The position numbers and the translations under genes are program-made. Below the pieces are notes generated by a model. It was not told where the DNA came from. It did not search any database and was given only the letters and a program-made list of their open reading frames with translations. 64,000 nucleotides of DNA. It comes from Ignavibacteria bacterium (GTDB lineage Bacteria; Bacteroidota; Ignavibacteria; Tepidaquicellales; Tepidaquicellaceae). Positions within the stretch are counted from its first letter, which is position 1. Each line of letters opens with the position of its first letter. Where the stretch lies: NCBI GenBank assembly GCA_016704345.1, contig JADJAH010000013.1, forward strand, positions 233,087-297,086. The letters are read 5' to 3'. Of the stretch, positions 19,341 through 28,387 are shown in pieces.

Positions 19341-21062
19341 TTACTTGAGCACAATCATTTTCTTAACATCCGTAAATTCACCGGCTCTTAACCTGTAGTA
19401 ATAAACTCCTACGGCAATCGAACTTGCATCAAATGTTACAGAATTTTCTCCGGCATTTCTGAATTCATTCAACAGAGTTGCAACTTCTCTTCCCAACGCA
19501 TCATAGACGACCAGCTCAACAACATTACTGCTTCCTATTGAGAAATTTATTACAGTCTGCGGATTAAATGGATTGGGATAATTTTGTCCCAAGGTGTACT
19601 CTTCAGGATTGATCTGATTCTCGTTGATTGAAGTAGGGTTGTCAATTCTGAATCTGATATATCCTGAAGGCGCCGTAATCGGTTTGGTTACTGTTCTGTT
19701 GGAATTGGATCTTGCCGACACGTAATAGTAAACACTTGTTCCGAGGCTTTGTGGAGGAATTGATGCCCGGAATGTATCCTGCGACAGTGTCATGTTCAAT
19801 TGATTGTATGCCTGTGTAGTATCAGTCCTCCAGTAAAGTGAAGCGTTTGCAATTCCCGATCTTGACTTTGCATATGCCTTAACCTGATAAGGAGATGTAG
19901 TGTTATCGGTATTCAAAAGCTTAGCATGTGAAATGAACACAGGCTCAAATACTCCGATCTCCTTTGTGATGCAATGAATTGCTCCCAAAGCTGAGATCAT
20001 TTGATTTGAATTAATGCCAACAACTCTGTATCCGGGCAAAGCTTCTCTGTAAATTCTTAATGCCGTAGTATCTTGTGCAAGTCCGTAAATAGGGACTATC
20101 ACAGTCTTATTGACGAATACAGAATTTGTGTAAGTGAAGTAATTGGAGTTTGGCGGATATTGTCCCGATGCGCTCGGCGGCATTGGTATCCTGACTACTT
20201 TGTAAGGCCTTCCGAAACATGTTTGAAAATTACTAAGCACATACTGAAGATTTGCCTCTATCTGCGGACCGTCAGCAACACCGGGAGGATATTGTCCTAC
20301 CATGATCGTTTCTTCATCAAGAAGTTTCATGTGCATGTCAATGTGATGTATCTCATCATACGGCAGGACATCCATCTTTATGTATCTGCTGATGCCCATG
20401 TAGAGATTCATGATGTTGTTGATCTGCGTTTCAGTCTGTGTAGGATTCTCGGTTATTATCAGTTTTGAAGAGAACCCAGTGCCGTGTCCGTCAACCATGA
20501 AGTTGCCACCTGTTGCAATAAAATTATAAGGAGCTGTTGTTGTCTGATAAAGTGGTGTGTTTATGAAATTGGAAAAAGCAACCGATACATTGTCATCCAA
20601 TGGACGCGGCCTGTTGTAGATCCAGTCAACCAGTTTCAACGAATCTGCAACTCCGGAATAAACTGCCCAGGGGCCATAATCCCTGCACCAGACAGAATTA
20701 ATAGAAGCTTGAATAAAATTAAGATTTGTCAACGGAACACCTCCTGATGTAAGGAATGATTTTACTGAACTTGAGTCAGTGCATACAATAAACACAACGG
20801 CTTCATCCTGAGCGTAATCTACAATCTGTCTGATTATAGTGGTATAAGATGTCCATGCAACAATTATTCCCTGAACTTCTTCCCATTCAGCCATTGTTCG
20901 CACCGGCGTTGGCGGGGGATTTGTGTCGTCATTTGCATTTATTGGCGGAGTGTAATTCTCCCAATTCTTCTTTTCACTTTCCGTCATGTAATGCGGCAGA
21001 TCCTGCGCCGCGCCGATTCGGAATATGAACACTGTAAAGATGAGCGCTAAGATGTATTTCAT
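19341..21062 (-). CDS. Secreted peptidylarginine deiminase-like protein with T9SS sorting domain
   Basis: 573 residues. Signal peptide 1-19; deiminase domain of the Porphyromonas-type PAD/agmatine deiminase family about 45-400; T9SS sorting domain in the last 85 residues (Q-N-Y-P-N-P-F-N-P, ending K-K-M-I-V-L-K). The guanidino-modifying catalytic set is present: Asp128 in W-C-R-D-Y-G-P-W, His240-x-Asp242 in H-H-I-D, Asn313 in Y-T-N-S and nucleophile Cys364 in A-I-H-C-I-T-K. The enzyme should therefore hydrolyse a guanidino group to a ureido group outside the cell, converting peptidyl-arginine to citrulline, or agmatine if the pocket is small. Export and the sorting domain argue for a protein or peptide substrate. 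Confidence 0.88.
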   Translation of the reverse strand: MKYILALIFTVFIFRIGAAQDLPHYMTESEKKNWENYTPPINANDDTNPPPTPVRTMAEWEEVQGIIVAWTSYTTIIRQIVDYAQDEAVVFIVCTDSSSVKSFLTSGGVPLTNLNFIQASINSVWCRDYGPWAVYSGVADSLKLVDWIYNRPRPLDDNVSVAFSNFINTPLYQTTTAPYNFIATGGNFMVDGHGTGFSSKLIITENPTQTETQINNIMNLYMGISRYIKMDVLPYDEIHHIDMHMKLLDEETIMVGQYPPGVADGPQIEANLQYVLSNFQTCFGRPYKVVRIPMPPSASGQYPPNSNYFTYTNSVFVNKTVIVPIYGLAQDTTALRIYREALPGYRVVGINSNQMISALGAIHCITKEIGVFEPVFISHAKLLNTDNTTSPYQVKAYAKSRSGIANASLYWRTDTTQAYNQLNMTLSQDTFRASIPPQSLGTSVYYYVSARSNSNRTVTKPITAPSGYIRFRIDNPTSINENQINPEEYTLGQNYPNPFNPQTVINFSIGSSNVVELVVYDALGREVATLLNEFRNAGENSVTFDASSIAVGVYYYRLRAGEFTDVKKMIVLK

Positions 21063-21077
21063 TTTCTTTGGATTGAG

Positions 21078-22068
21078 TTAAATTTTGTTTGGTCCGAGAT
21101 ACTGATCATCAGTGTTTAGATAGTTCTTCACATAATCGACAACTGCATCTTGGATTGGAGTAATTTCTTTATTGTATCCCGAGTCCCGGAGTTTGCTGAT
21201 ATCAGCCTCGGTAAAATACTGATACTTATCTTTTAGAACTTCCGGCATGTCTATGTATTCTATGTCTGCGTTTATTTCCAACGCATCAAATATCGGTGAC
21301 ACAAATTCTTTAAAACTGTGTGCCGTGCCTGTTCCAATATTGTAGATGCCGCTTGCCAGCTTATTGTCCATGAAGTGAATCGTCATATCTACGGCATCTT
21401 TCACATAAATGAAATCTCTTCTCTGTCCTCCGTCTTCAATGCCTTCTCTGTCTGATTTGAAAAGTCTCGCAGAACCTTCACTCTTCACCTGATGGTAGCA
21501 CTTGTTAACTACACTTCTCATATCGTCTTTGTGATATTCACCGGGACCGTAAACGTTAAAGTATTTAAGACCGACAATTTTATCAAGTATTCTGCTTTTC
21601 TGTGCCCACAGGTCAACACATGTGTTTTGAATATCCATAGCCGTTCAGAGGACGAAGAGTTTCGAGATTTGTTTCATCATCCGAATATCCCTGAGCTCCA
21701 TTGCCGTAAGTTGCTGCAGACGATGCATATATAAATCTCACATCGCTTTCTACTGCCTTCTCGCAAAGATATTTCGTGTATTCATAATTGTTTCTAAGGA
21801 GGAAATCAAAATTCTTCTCAGTTGTGGAACTGCATGCGCCCAGATGAAAAATTGCATCTACCCCAAATCTCTTTAGAAAATCAGATGAAAGCATATGGCC
21901 GAAGTCGTCTTTGTCAAATACATCAGCATATCTCAACGGCACCAGGTTTTTCCATTTTTCACTTTCATCAAAAACATCAACTGCTATTATATCATCTCTG
22001 CCGAGAGTGTTCAATCTCCATATCAATGCGCTTCCAATAAATCCTGCTCCGCCGGTTACTACAATCAT
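21078..22068 (-). pseudogene. hldD: ADP-L-glycero-D-manno-heptose 6-epimerase, broken by one frameshift
   Basis: This epimerase makes the heptose precursor of the lipopolysaccharide inner core. The N-terminal part (21613-22068) has the NAD motif T-G-G-A-G-F-I-G-S, A-S-S-A-A-T-Y-G and the catalytic Y-G-Y-S-K. The rest, in another frame, has K-Y-F-N-V-Y-G-P-G-E-Y, R-R-D-F-I-Y-V-K-D and the usual C-terminal half. They join at S-K-H-M/V-D-L-W-A when one base near 21615-21622 is dropped, giving about 330 residues, normal for HldD. It follows the Nudix gene by 7 bases in the same operon. Confidence 0.9.
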
Positions 22069-22075
22069 GAGTTTA

Positions 22076-22534
22076 TTAAGTTATTTGCTTTAATGTTTTG
22101 AAATAATCCTCTTCGTTCAGGCATCTGTCAAGAAATTCTATATTCTCTCTCCATGAAATCCAATGAAGCAGTTTCTTGGCACCATCGAGATCACACCAGA
22201 TAAAATCAGTATGCTCATCTGACAATGTGACTGTCCCTTTGTCTGCTTCCGCCAGAAATACAGGAACTATGTGAACCCTGTCATCAATATCCTCATAAAA
22301 AATATTTACAGTGTCTGCTTTGAAAAGTTTAAGCGGAGTTAAACCCGTTTCCTCTTTCATCTCTCTTGCGGCAGCTTCATAAGCCTTTTCTCCCTGTTCC
22401 AGAGTTCCTCCGCATACTGACCAGATTCCCGGATGTATCTCATCCTCGCTTCTTTTCAACAACAGATATTCTCTTTTCCCTTCATTCATTCTGTAAACAA
22501 ACACCTCCACAATCTTAGATACTATTACAGACAA
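22076..22534 (-). CDS. Nudix hydrolase
   Basis: 152 residues with a complete Nudix box, G-T-L-E-Q-G-E-K-A-Y-E-A-A-A-R-E and then M-K-E-E-T-G-L, matching G-x5-E-x7-R-E-U-x-E-E-x-G-U. The N-terminal S-K-I-V-E-V-F-V-Y and the C-terminal E-H-T-D-F-I-W are typical of NTP pyrophosphohydrolases such as dihydroneopterin triphosphate or Ap4A hydrolases. The substrate cannot be predicted. It precedes hldD by 7 bases and lies downstream of polA. Confidence 0.88.
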   Translation of the reverse strand: MSVIVSKIVEVFVYRMNEGKREYLLLKRSEDEIHPGIWSVCGGTLEQGEKAYEAAAREMKEETGLTPLKLFKADTVNIFYEDIDDRVHIVPVFLAEADKGTVTLSDEHTDFIWCDLDGAKKLLHWISWRENIEFLDRCLNEEDYFKTLKQIT

Positions 22535-22642
22535 ATCGACTCATTAAATTTTTGAAAGTCTCACATTAGTGATTAAGAAGTATATCCTTCACCCGGCAAA
22601 AAAATCAGTGGCATAGAGAAAAAAAATATCAGCAGGATTTGT

Positions 22643-25501
22643 CTAATGCGCATCAAACCAATTCTCACCAACACCTGTCTCTACAACTATCGGAACATTC
22701 AGTTCCATCGCGTTTTCCATTCTATCTATCACGACCTTCTTAACCTGTTCAAGTTCTTCCTTCTTTACTTCGAATACAAGTTCGTCATGAACCTGAAGAA
22801 TCATTCGGGACTTAAATTTCTTCTTCTGAAAATCATTGTAAATATTTACCATTGCGATCTTGATCATGTCTGCGGCGGTTCCCTGAATTGGCATGTTAAT
22901 GGCCGCTCTTTCGTCTTCTGCGCGTGCAGATGCATTGGCATTATTGATCTGACTTAAGTAGCGACGCCTGCCGTGAAGTGTCTCAACATATCCATATTCA
23001 TGAGCGAATTTCTTGGTTCGCTCCATATAATCTTTCACTTTGGGATACTCATGGAAATATCTTTCAATGATGTCTTTGGCTTCGGTATTCTTTATCTCAA
23101 GGCGGTTAGCGAGTCCGAACGCCCCAATGCCGTATATGATTCCGAAATTTACTTCCTTCGCTTTTCTCCTCATGCCTGCCGAGACATCATTCTTTGAACT
23201 AAGATTGAATACTCTCATTGCAGTTTCAGTGTGAATGTCATGCTTTCTCTTGAAAGCACTTATCATATTCTCATCATTTGCGTAATGAGCCATGATGCGA
23301 AGTTCGATCTGTGAATAATCAGCCGACATGATCACAAATGAGTTGTCGCGCGGAACAAATGCCTTACGGAGGCTTCTGCCAACTTCAGTTCTTATCGGGA
23401 TATTCTGAAGATTAGGATCGTTGCTTGAAAGCCTGCCTGTTGCGGCAGCGACTTGATTGAAGACAGTATGCACTCTTCCTGTCTTTGGATTTATAGCTTT
23501 CTTCAGTCCGTCAAGGTAAGTTGACTTGAGCTTTGTAAGAGTTCTGTAGTCTACCAAAAGCGAAGCTATCTCATGTTGATATTTCAGTTCCTCAAGAACT
23601 TTCACGTCAGTTGAAAATCCGGTCTTTGTTTTTCTGAGCGGTGTGAGGCTCAATTTTTTAAAAAGAATATCTGCAAGCTGCTGAGTCGAGTTAATGTTGA
23701 ATCTCTCGCCCGCCGAATCATAGATCTTCTGCTCATATTCTTTGATGAGCTTTTCCGTCTGAATGTTTATTGCAGAAAGAATATTCTCATCAACTTTAAA
23801 ACCTTCAAACTCCATTTCAGAGAGAACTCTCACCAGCGGAAATTCAATGTCTTCGCACAATTTCTTCAGCCCGATCTTCCCAAGCTCATATCTGATCCTG
23901 TAAAACAGCTGAAGAGTAACATCAGTATCTTCTGCGGCATATTCTCCGGCTTTGCCCACATCAACGCGATCCATTGTGATCTGATCTTTGCCTTTGCCGA
24001 TAAGTTCTTTTATTGAGATCGGTTTGTAACTGAGATACTTCACCGACAGACTATCCATATCATGCGATCCATCCGGACGATATATGAATGCACCGATAAG
24101 TGTGTCAAAGAATGTTCCTGCAATATCAACGCCGTAGTTTTTCATAATAAGATAATCGTACTTGAGGTTCTGTCCTATTATCAGCTTACTCTTGTCTTCG
24201 AGAACCGGCTTCAATATTGATATCACAGTCTTCACTTCAGGTAGTTCATCACCTTCTTTATCTGTAGCAGCATTATTGCCAAACAATGAACCGTCATCAG
24301 ATCCGCCGCTTTGAACATTCTCATATCTGACCGGAATATAGAAACCTTCCTTCTCTCTGATTGAGAAAGAAATTCCAACGAGATTCGCCTTCATCGCATC
24401 CAGTGAATCTGTCTCCGTGTCAAAGCAGATCATTCTCTCTTGTGATAATATTTCTGCAAGCCTTTTGATCTCAGATATAGTTGTCAGAATTTTGTAATCA
24501 TGCGGCACATCTTTGATAGTATTGACAGCCGCATCCTGCCTGACATGAACAGGTTCATCTTCTGTCTTAGTTGCAAACTGCTGCTTGCTGACAGTCGACT
24601 CAGTTTCAACTGAACCTTCCGGTGAGAATTTTTTTCTAAGTGTTCTGAATTCCAGATCTTCGAAGAGCCTGGAGAGTGCAGGTCTATCGGGCTCTTTGAT
24701 GTTCAGGTCGTGAAAATTAATTGTCAACGGTACGTCTGTCTTTATAGTCGCAAGCATTTCAGACAATTCTGCGTTCTTCCGTTGTGATATCAAATTCTCT
24801 TTGAGCTTAGGCTTCGTTACTTTGTCAATATTTTTATACAGATCTTTTATAGAACCAAACTCTTGTATCAACGCGGCAGCTGTCTTTTCACCTACACCCT
24901 TTACTCCGGGTATATTATCCGAGACATCTCCCATAAGTCCCAGAATATCTATGACCTTCTCCGGAGGCACTCCGAATTTCTTCACCCCTCCGTCTTTGTC
25001 AACTATCTCAACTTCAGACATTTTATTGCCGTAAAGATTCCTTGTTGGTTTGTATAAGAATGTCTTGTCTGTTACAAGTTGCATATAATCCTTGTCAGGA
25101 GTAACCATATAACTCAATACTTTTTCCTTCTCAGCTTGCTTGACCAAAGTACCAATAATGTCATCGGCTTCATAGCCGTCAAGTTCTATCATGGGAATAC
25201 TCATTGCCTTTACAACTTCCTTAGTCTTATCTATTTGCCAGGGCATATCGGTCGGGATCTCTTCTCTGTGTGCCTTGTAATCAGGGAATTCCTTATGTCT
25301 GAATGTCGGAGCAGCCGTATCGAAACAGACTGCAATGTGATCAGGTTTTTCATCTTCAATTATCTTCACCAGTGAATTGACAAAGCCGAATACAGCCGAA
25401 GTGTTCTTGCCTTTAGAGTTGATCAGAGGGCTTGAGATCATGGCAAAGTAGGCTCTGTAGATCATTGCCATCGCATCTATGAGAAAAAGTTTTTCGGGCA
25501 A
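22643..25501 (-). CDS. polA: DNA polymerase I
   Basis: 952 residues with all three domains. The 5' nuclease is about 1-290 (L-I-D-A-M-A-M-I-Y-R, Y-E-A-D-D-I, D-V-S-D-N-I-P-G-V). The 3'-5' exonuclease is about 330-545, with D-T-E-T-D (metal ligands) and N-L-K-Y-D-Y, so proofreading appears intact. The polymerase occupies about 560-952 (S-A-D-Y-S-Q-I-E-L-R motif A, R-R-K-A-K-E-V-N-F-G motif B, Q-V-H-D-E-L-V motif C). It fills gaps and removes RNA primers. It is about 110 bases upstream of the Nudix gene on the same strand. Confidence 0.97.
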   Translation of the reverse strand: MPEKLFLIDAMAMIYRAYFAMISSPLINSKGKNTSAVFGFVNSLVKIIEDEKPDHIAVCFDTAAPTFRHKEFPDYKAHREEIPTDMPWQIDKTKEVVKAMSIPMIELDGYEADDIIGTLVKQAEKEKVLSYMVTPDKDYMQLVTDKTFLYKPTRNLYGNKMSEVEIVDKDGGVKKFGVPPEKVIDILGLMGDVSDNIPGVKGVGEKTAAALIQEFGSIKDLYKNIDKVTKPKLKENLISQRKNAELSEMLATIKTDVPLTINFHDLNIKEPDRPALSRLFEDLEFRTLRKKFSPEGSVETESTVSKQQFATKTEDEPVHVRQDAAVNTIKDVPHDYKILTTISEIKRLAEILSQERMICFDTETDSLDAMKANLVGISFSIREKEGFYIPVRYENVQSGGSDDGSLFGNNAATDKEGDELPEVKTVISILKPVLEDKSKLIIGQNLKYDYLIMKNYGVDIAGTFFDTLIGAFIYRPDGSHDMDSLSVKYLSYKPISIKELIGKGKDQITMDRVDVGKAGEYAAEDTDVTLQLFYRIRYELGKIGLKKLCEDIEFPLVRVLSEMEFEGFKVDENILSAINIQTEKLIKEYEQKIYDSAGERFNINSTQQLADILFKKLSLTPLRKTKTGFSTDVKVLEELKYQHEIASLLVDYRTLTKLKSTYLDGLKKAINPKTGRVHTVFNQVAAATGRLSSNDPNLQNIPIRTEVGRSLRKAFVPRDNSFVIMSADYSQIELRIMAHYANDENMISAFKRKHDIHTETAMRVFNLSSKNDVSAGMRRKAKEVNFGIIYGIGAFGLANRLEIKNTEAKDIIERYFHEYPKVKDYMERTKKFAHEYGYVETLHGRRRYLSQINNANASARAEDERAAINMPIQGTAADMIKIAMVNIYNDFQKKKFKSRMILQVHDELVFEVKKEELEQVKKVVIDRMENAMELNVPIVVETGVGENWFDAH

Positions 25502-25558
25502 GGGTTTTAAGGATAGTTATTGAAGAAATTCAAATTATTGTCGGGTAATTGAGCGCAC

Positions 25559-26398
25559 TCAATGCAGAGCAAGCAAAGGTATCCTTGTGTGATATGCCAT
25601 TTTTTTTGTAAGACTCTTGTTGAAAATTCTGTCAAACAAAGTTCTCTTCTTAATTGTCATTGCAAGTACATCAACATCATTTGAGTTAACATACTCATTA
25701 ATCCCTTCAAGTACATTTTCTTCATGAACCAGTTTGAGATTGATCCTGTCGTAATTCGTTGCGCTCTTTATTTTGTCGAATTCTCGCTTGTTCAAATCTT
25801 CTGTATCTTTACCTTTTTCGATAATATGAAGAAGAGTAATGTCTGCATCACAAATTGTTGCGAACGAAAGCAGTTTGTGGAAAGAAGGCAGTCCGGATTT
25901 TATATCGTCGTACGCGTAAACAATATTTCTGATTTCTCTGTAACCTGTGTTGTGTGGAATTGCAAGGACCGGTACAGGTGAATTCTCAATTACACTTGCC
26001 GTATTGCTGCCAAGTATAAGCTCGGTGATTCCGCTTGCACCATGAGTTCCCATGATTACAAGATCGATCTTGAAGTCTTTGATCATCGAAAGAGTTTCAT
26101 CCACAACGAGTCCCTGTGATACTACTGCTTCAGTAGTGAACAATTCGTTTCCGGCTTCATCTTTGTTTGAGTTTATTATACGTTTCTTAAGTCCTTCAAG
26201 CGATTCCTTAGCTGCTTTCTCTTCTTCCTGATATGCCGAAAGATAGATCTCAGCAGGCATGTTCGGGTCAATTAACTGAACGCTGTAGGAATGGAATAGA
26301 ATAAGGTTTCCCTTTACTAATCGTGCGATCTCTACAGCAAAACTCAGCGCATTTTCGGCATTCTGTGAAAAGTCTGTAGGCAGAAGTATGTTTTTCAT
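25559..26398 (-). CDS. Tandem universal stress protein (two UspA domains)
   Basis: 279 residues made of two UspA folds (about 1-150 and 155-279). The first starts I-L-L-P-T-D-F-S and carries V-I-M-G-T-H-G-A-S-G-I-T-E-L-I-L-G-S, close to the ATP-binding G-x2-G-x9-G-S/T motif. The second domain is degenerate, with V-L-A-M-T-I-K-K-R in place of the glycine motif, so probably only the first half binds nucleotide. Cytoplasmic stress-response protein; exact role unknown. Transcribed alone and upstream of polA. Confidence 0.9.
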   Translation of the reverse strand: MKNILLPTDFSQNAENALSFAVEIARLVKGNLILFHSYSVQLIDPNMPAEIYLSAYQEEEKAAKESLEGLKKRIINSNKDEAGNELFTTEAVVSQGLVVDETLSMIKDFKIDLVIMGTHGASGITELILGSNTASVIENSPVPVLAIPHNTGYREIRNIVYAYDDIKSGLPSFHKLLSFATICDADITLLHIIEKGKDTEDLNKREFDKIKSATNYDRINLKLVHEENVLEGINEYVNSNDVDVLAMTIKKRTLFDRIFNKSLTKKMAYHTRIPLLALH

Positions 26399-26569
26399 TG
26401 GACACTCTTTTGGTTGGGTAAAAGTCTAAAAATTTGTCCTTTATTACAATTGAATAATTTGGGTGAAAGAATTCCATATTCATTGCCGTCCAAAACGTTT
26501 TTCAGTAACAAAAATTATTTCGAAAATAGGCTGGAGCATTAGATTTCTTTCGATTCGGAAAAACAACCC

Positions 26570-26614
26570 GCCTGCCTGCAGAGAATAGATGGGATATACT
26601 CAATGCAGGCAGGC
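26570..26614. repeat. Palindromic element with GCCTGCCTGCA arms
   Basis: GCCTGCCTGCA at 26570-26580 is matched by its exact complement TGCAGGCAGGC at 26604-26614, with a 23-base AT-rich loop. Relatives with the same CCTGCC/GGCAGG arms are at 49652-49703 and, less well, 39304-39350, so this is a dispersed element. Confidence 0.9.
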
Positions 26615-26618
26615 CTTC

Positions 26619-26753
26619 GTATAATTGCCGTTAAAAAAATTGTGAGCAATGGCGTAGCAAGAATTTCTGTTTGACGAAGCCCGACAGCGCTCTTCTGTCG
26701 GGCGAGGAGTTAAATTCTTGCAGCTATTGCGAGCAATTTTTAGGCAATTATAC
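26619..26753. repeat. Long (about 135 bp) near-perfect hairpin
   Basis: Outer arms GTATAATTGCC (26619-26629) and GGCAATTATAC (26743-26753) are exact complements; the next 34 bases (26633-26666) pair with 26712-26741 with few mismatches; the tip is GCCCGACAG/CTGTCGGGC (26679-26703). The whole element can fold into one stem. It encodes no convincing protein, and it follows the previous hairpin by 4 bases. Confidence 0.9.
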
Positions 26754-26779
26754 GGCAGCGGGCGACTTTTCTTTGCCAA

Positions 26780-26828
26780 GCTTTCTTTTGAGCCTGCCCT
26801 GAGCTTGCCGAAGGGTTCAAAAGAAAGC
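26780..26828. repeat. Hairpin with GCTTTCTTTTGA arms and a REP-like core
   Basis: GCTTTCTTTTGA at 26780-26791 is matched by TCAAAAGAAAGC at 26817-26828. The core contains CCCTGAGCTTGCCGAAGGG, an imperfect palindrome of a type found dispersed in many bacterial genomes. Third hairpin of the cluster. Confidence 0.88.
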
Positions 26829-26993
26829 GGAAATGATTTCATTCTCTGTAAGTGGTTCAGACTAATTGCATTTCAAGTAAAACGTTTTGGACGGATGTGT
26901 TCCATATTAGAGCATGATGTGATTGAAGTTGTAATTCACATGAAAAGACTTTTAGCTAGGTTATTTAATTTGTCAGGTTTGTTGCATCATGTT

Positions 26994-27031
26994 GCGTCAG
27001 AGTTTCGATAAAACGCCGCAGACTCTGACGC
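26994..27031. repeat. GCGTCAGAGT palindrome
   Basis: GCGTCAGAGT (26994-27003) pairs exactly with ACTCTGACGC (27022-27031). The same TCAGAGT/ACTCTGA core recurs at 32095-32140, 35846-35891 and 39249-39378, so it is a dispersed hairpin family. The rest of the 26399-27180 spacer (829-993, 1032 onward) shows no gene; it should contain the promoter of the downstream VOC gene. Confidence 0.88.
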
Positions 27032-27180
27032 GGGCTATTCTTAACTTGTTGATCATCAAACTTGTCTCAATCAAAGTGAATTAATATAAATCAACTGCTT
27101 TACTATATTGGCTGAATCATTTTTATTGATTGCCCAGAAAATCTCAAAGAAAAAAATTCTTAAAAAACACATAATCAAAA

Positions 27181-28062
27181 ATGAAATCACTAAAACTTAA
27201 ATCGCTGAAAATATTGTCGGGTGTATTCATTGCGGCAATATTGACAGCGTCAAATGGTTGTGGTTCCGCAGCCAGATATCCCGCCGTCTCGGAAACACAG
27301 ACTAAGACTTATAATACAGGACAAGTTGTCTGGAGAGATCTGGTCACACCGGATCCCAAAAAAGCCGCAGACTTTTACAAAAAGGTTTTCGGATGGACAG
27401 TTGAAAGCAACGGCAATGAAGATAACCCTTACTGGGTCTTTAAGAACAACGGTAAGAGAATCGCAGGCATGTTTGAAATGACTGATGCAAAATCAGATGC
27501 CGGCGGTGAATGGCTGAGTTATGTTTCAGTTCCGTCTGTTGAAAATGCTGCAAGCAAAACCAAATCCGCGGGCGGTGTTGTAATGAGAGAGCCGGTTGAT
27601 ATGGAAGGCAGAGGAATGGTGTCGTTACTTTCCGATCCTCAGAAAGCAATCTTTGCAGTGATAAAATCAAATGGCGGTGATCCGGCGGTCAGAGAGGCAG
27701 TTGCAAACGAATGGCTATGGACAGAACTTTGGTCTACCAATCCCGAGAAGTCGGGTCAGTACTACAAGGATCTTCTTGGAGCAAATATTGAAGAGAAAAC
27801 AATTGATGAAAGAACTTACCGCGTAATTGACAAGGACAGCAGAAGATGTGCCGGGATAATACAGAATCCGGCTGAAAGCAGCCGCTCACACTGGTTGCAG
27901 TATATAAAAGTTAGTGATGTCCAATCAACACTTCAAAAAGCAAGAGATGCAGGTGCGAAGGTCTTAATAGAGCCTAATGAGAAGATCAGAAAGGGAAGTG
28001 TGGCAGTACTGATGGATCCGACAGGAGCTCCGTTTGCAATTCAGCTGTGGCCTTACAACTAA
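27181..28062 (+). CDS. Exported VOC-superfamily (glyoxalase-like) protein with two domains
   Basis: 293 residues. The N-terminus (basic K-S-L-K-L-K-S-L, hydrophobic stretch, then S-N-G-C) looks like a lipoprotein signal with Cys at about residue 27. Two vicinal-oxygen-chelate domains follow: about 45-160 (V-W-R-D-L-V-T-P-D, F-Y-K-K-V-F-G-W) and about 175-290 (W-T-E-L-W-S-T-N, Y-Y-K-D-L-L-G). Each resembles the CFP-30B/27 kDa antigen type of VOC protein. No clear His/Glu metal set is seen, so catalytic function is uncertain. It may be anchored in the periplasm or outer membrane. Confidence 0.85.
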   Translation: MKSLKLKSLKILSGVFIAAILTASNGCGSAARYPAVSETQTKTYNTGQVVWRDLVTPDPKKAADFYKKVFGWTVESNGNEDNPYWVFKNNGKRIAGMFEMTDAKSDAGGEWLSYVSVPSVENAASKTKSAGGVVMREPVDMEGRGMVSLLSDPQKAIFAVIKSNGGDPAVREAVANEWLWTELWSTNPEKSGQYYKDLLGANIEEKTIDERTYRVIDKDSRRCAGIIQNPAESSRSHWLQYIKVSDVQSTLQKARDAGAKVLIEPNEKIRKGSVAVLMDPTGAPFAIQLWPYN

Positions 28063-28095
28063 AACAATTCTAAGAATTTTAAACGAACTTTGAAT

Positions 28096-28278
28096 ATGAA
28101 ATTAATAATGAAGCTCTTAATTCTGCTCATAATAATTACAACATTTTACTCCTGTACAGGCGTGTCTGTAGGCACCAGTTTTGGAGTCGGCTACTACGGC
28201 GGACCGTACGGAGGATATGGCTACGGCGGTTACCCAAGGGTAAATGTTGGAGTTTACGGCGGCGGTTACTGGCGTTAA
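28096..28278 (+). CDS. Small Gly/Tyr-rich lipoprotein
   Basis: About 60 residues from ATG 28096 (an in-frame TTG lies at 28090). A hydrophobic signal, L-L-I-L-L-I-I-I-T-T-F, ends in the lipobox F-Y-S-C, and the mature part is almost entirely Gly and Tyr in G-Y-Y-G-G-P-Y-G-G-Y-type repeats ending Y-W-R. Short, low-complexity lipoproteins of this type are common and mostly unstudied. It follows the VOC gene by 33 bases, so they may be cotranscribed. No function is proposed. Confidence 0.65.
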   Translation: MKLIMKLLILLIIITTFYSCTGVSVGTSFGVGYYGGPYGGYGYGGYPRVNVGVYGGGYWR

Positions 28279-28313
28279 CAAAATAGTCGGGTAACTTACT
28301 CTCTTCATTAACA

Positions 28314-28341
28314 TCGCACCCAATCCGAAAATTAGGTGCGA
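28314..28341. terminator. Possible hairpin between convergent genes
   Basis: TCGCACC (28314-28320) pairs with GGTGCGA (28335-28341), loop 14. It lies between the convergent ends of the small lipoprotein and the T9SS protein. T-rich sequence follows at a distance (AGAAGTTTTAAAGTTTTT), so this is a weak terminator candidate. Confidence 0.45.
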
Positions 28342-28387
28342 GAAGTTTTAAAGTTTTTGTCTGTGTCAATACTGTCTAAGCATCGGT

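Noticed and set aside
26599..27011. Open frames on both strands across the hairpin cluster
   Set aside because: They are by-products of palindromic sequence, with low-complexity products and no family motif.
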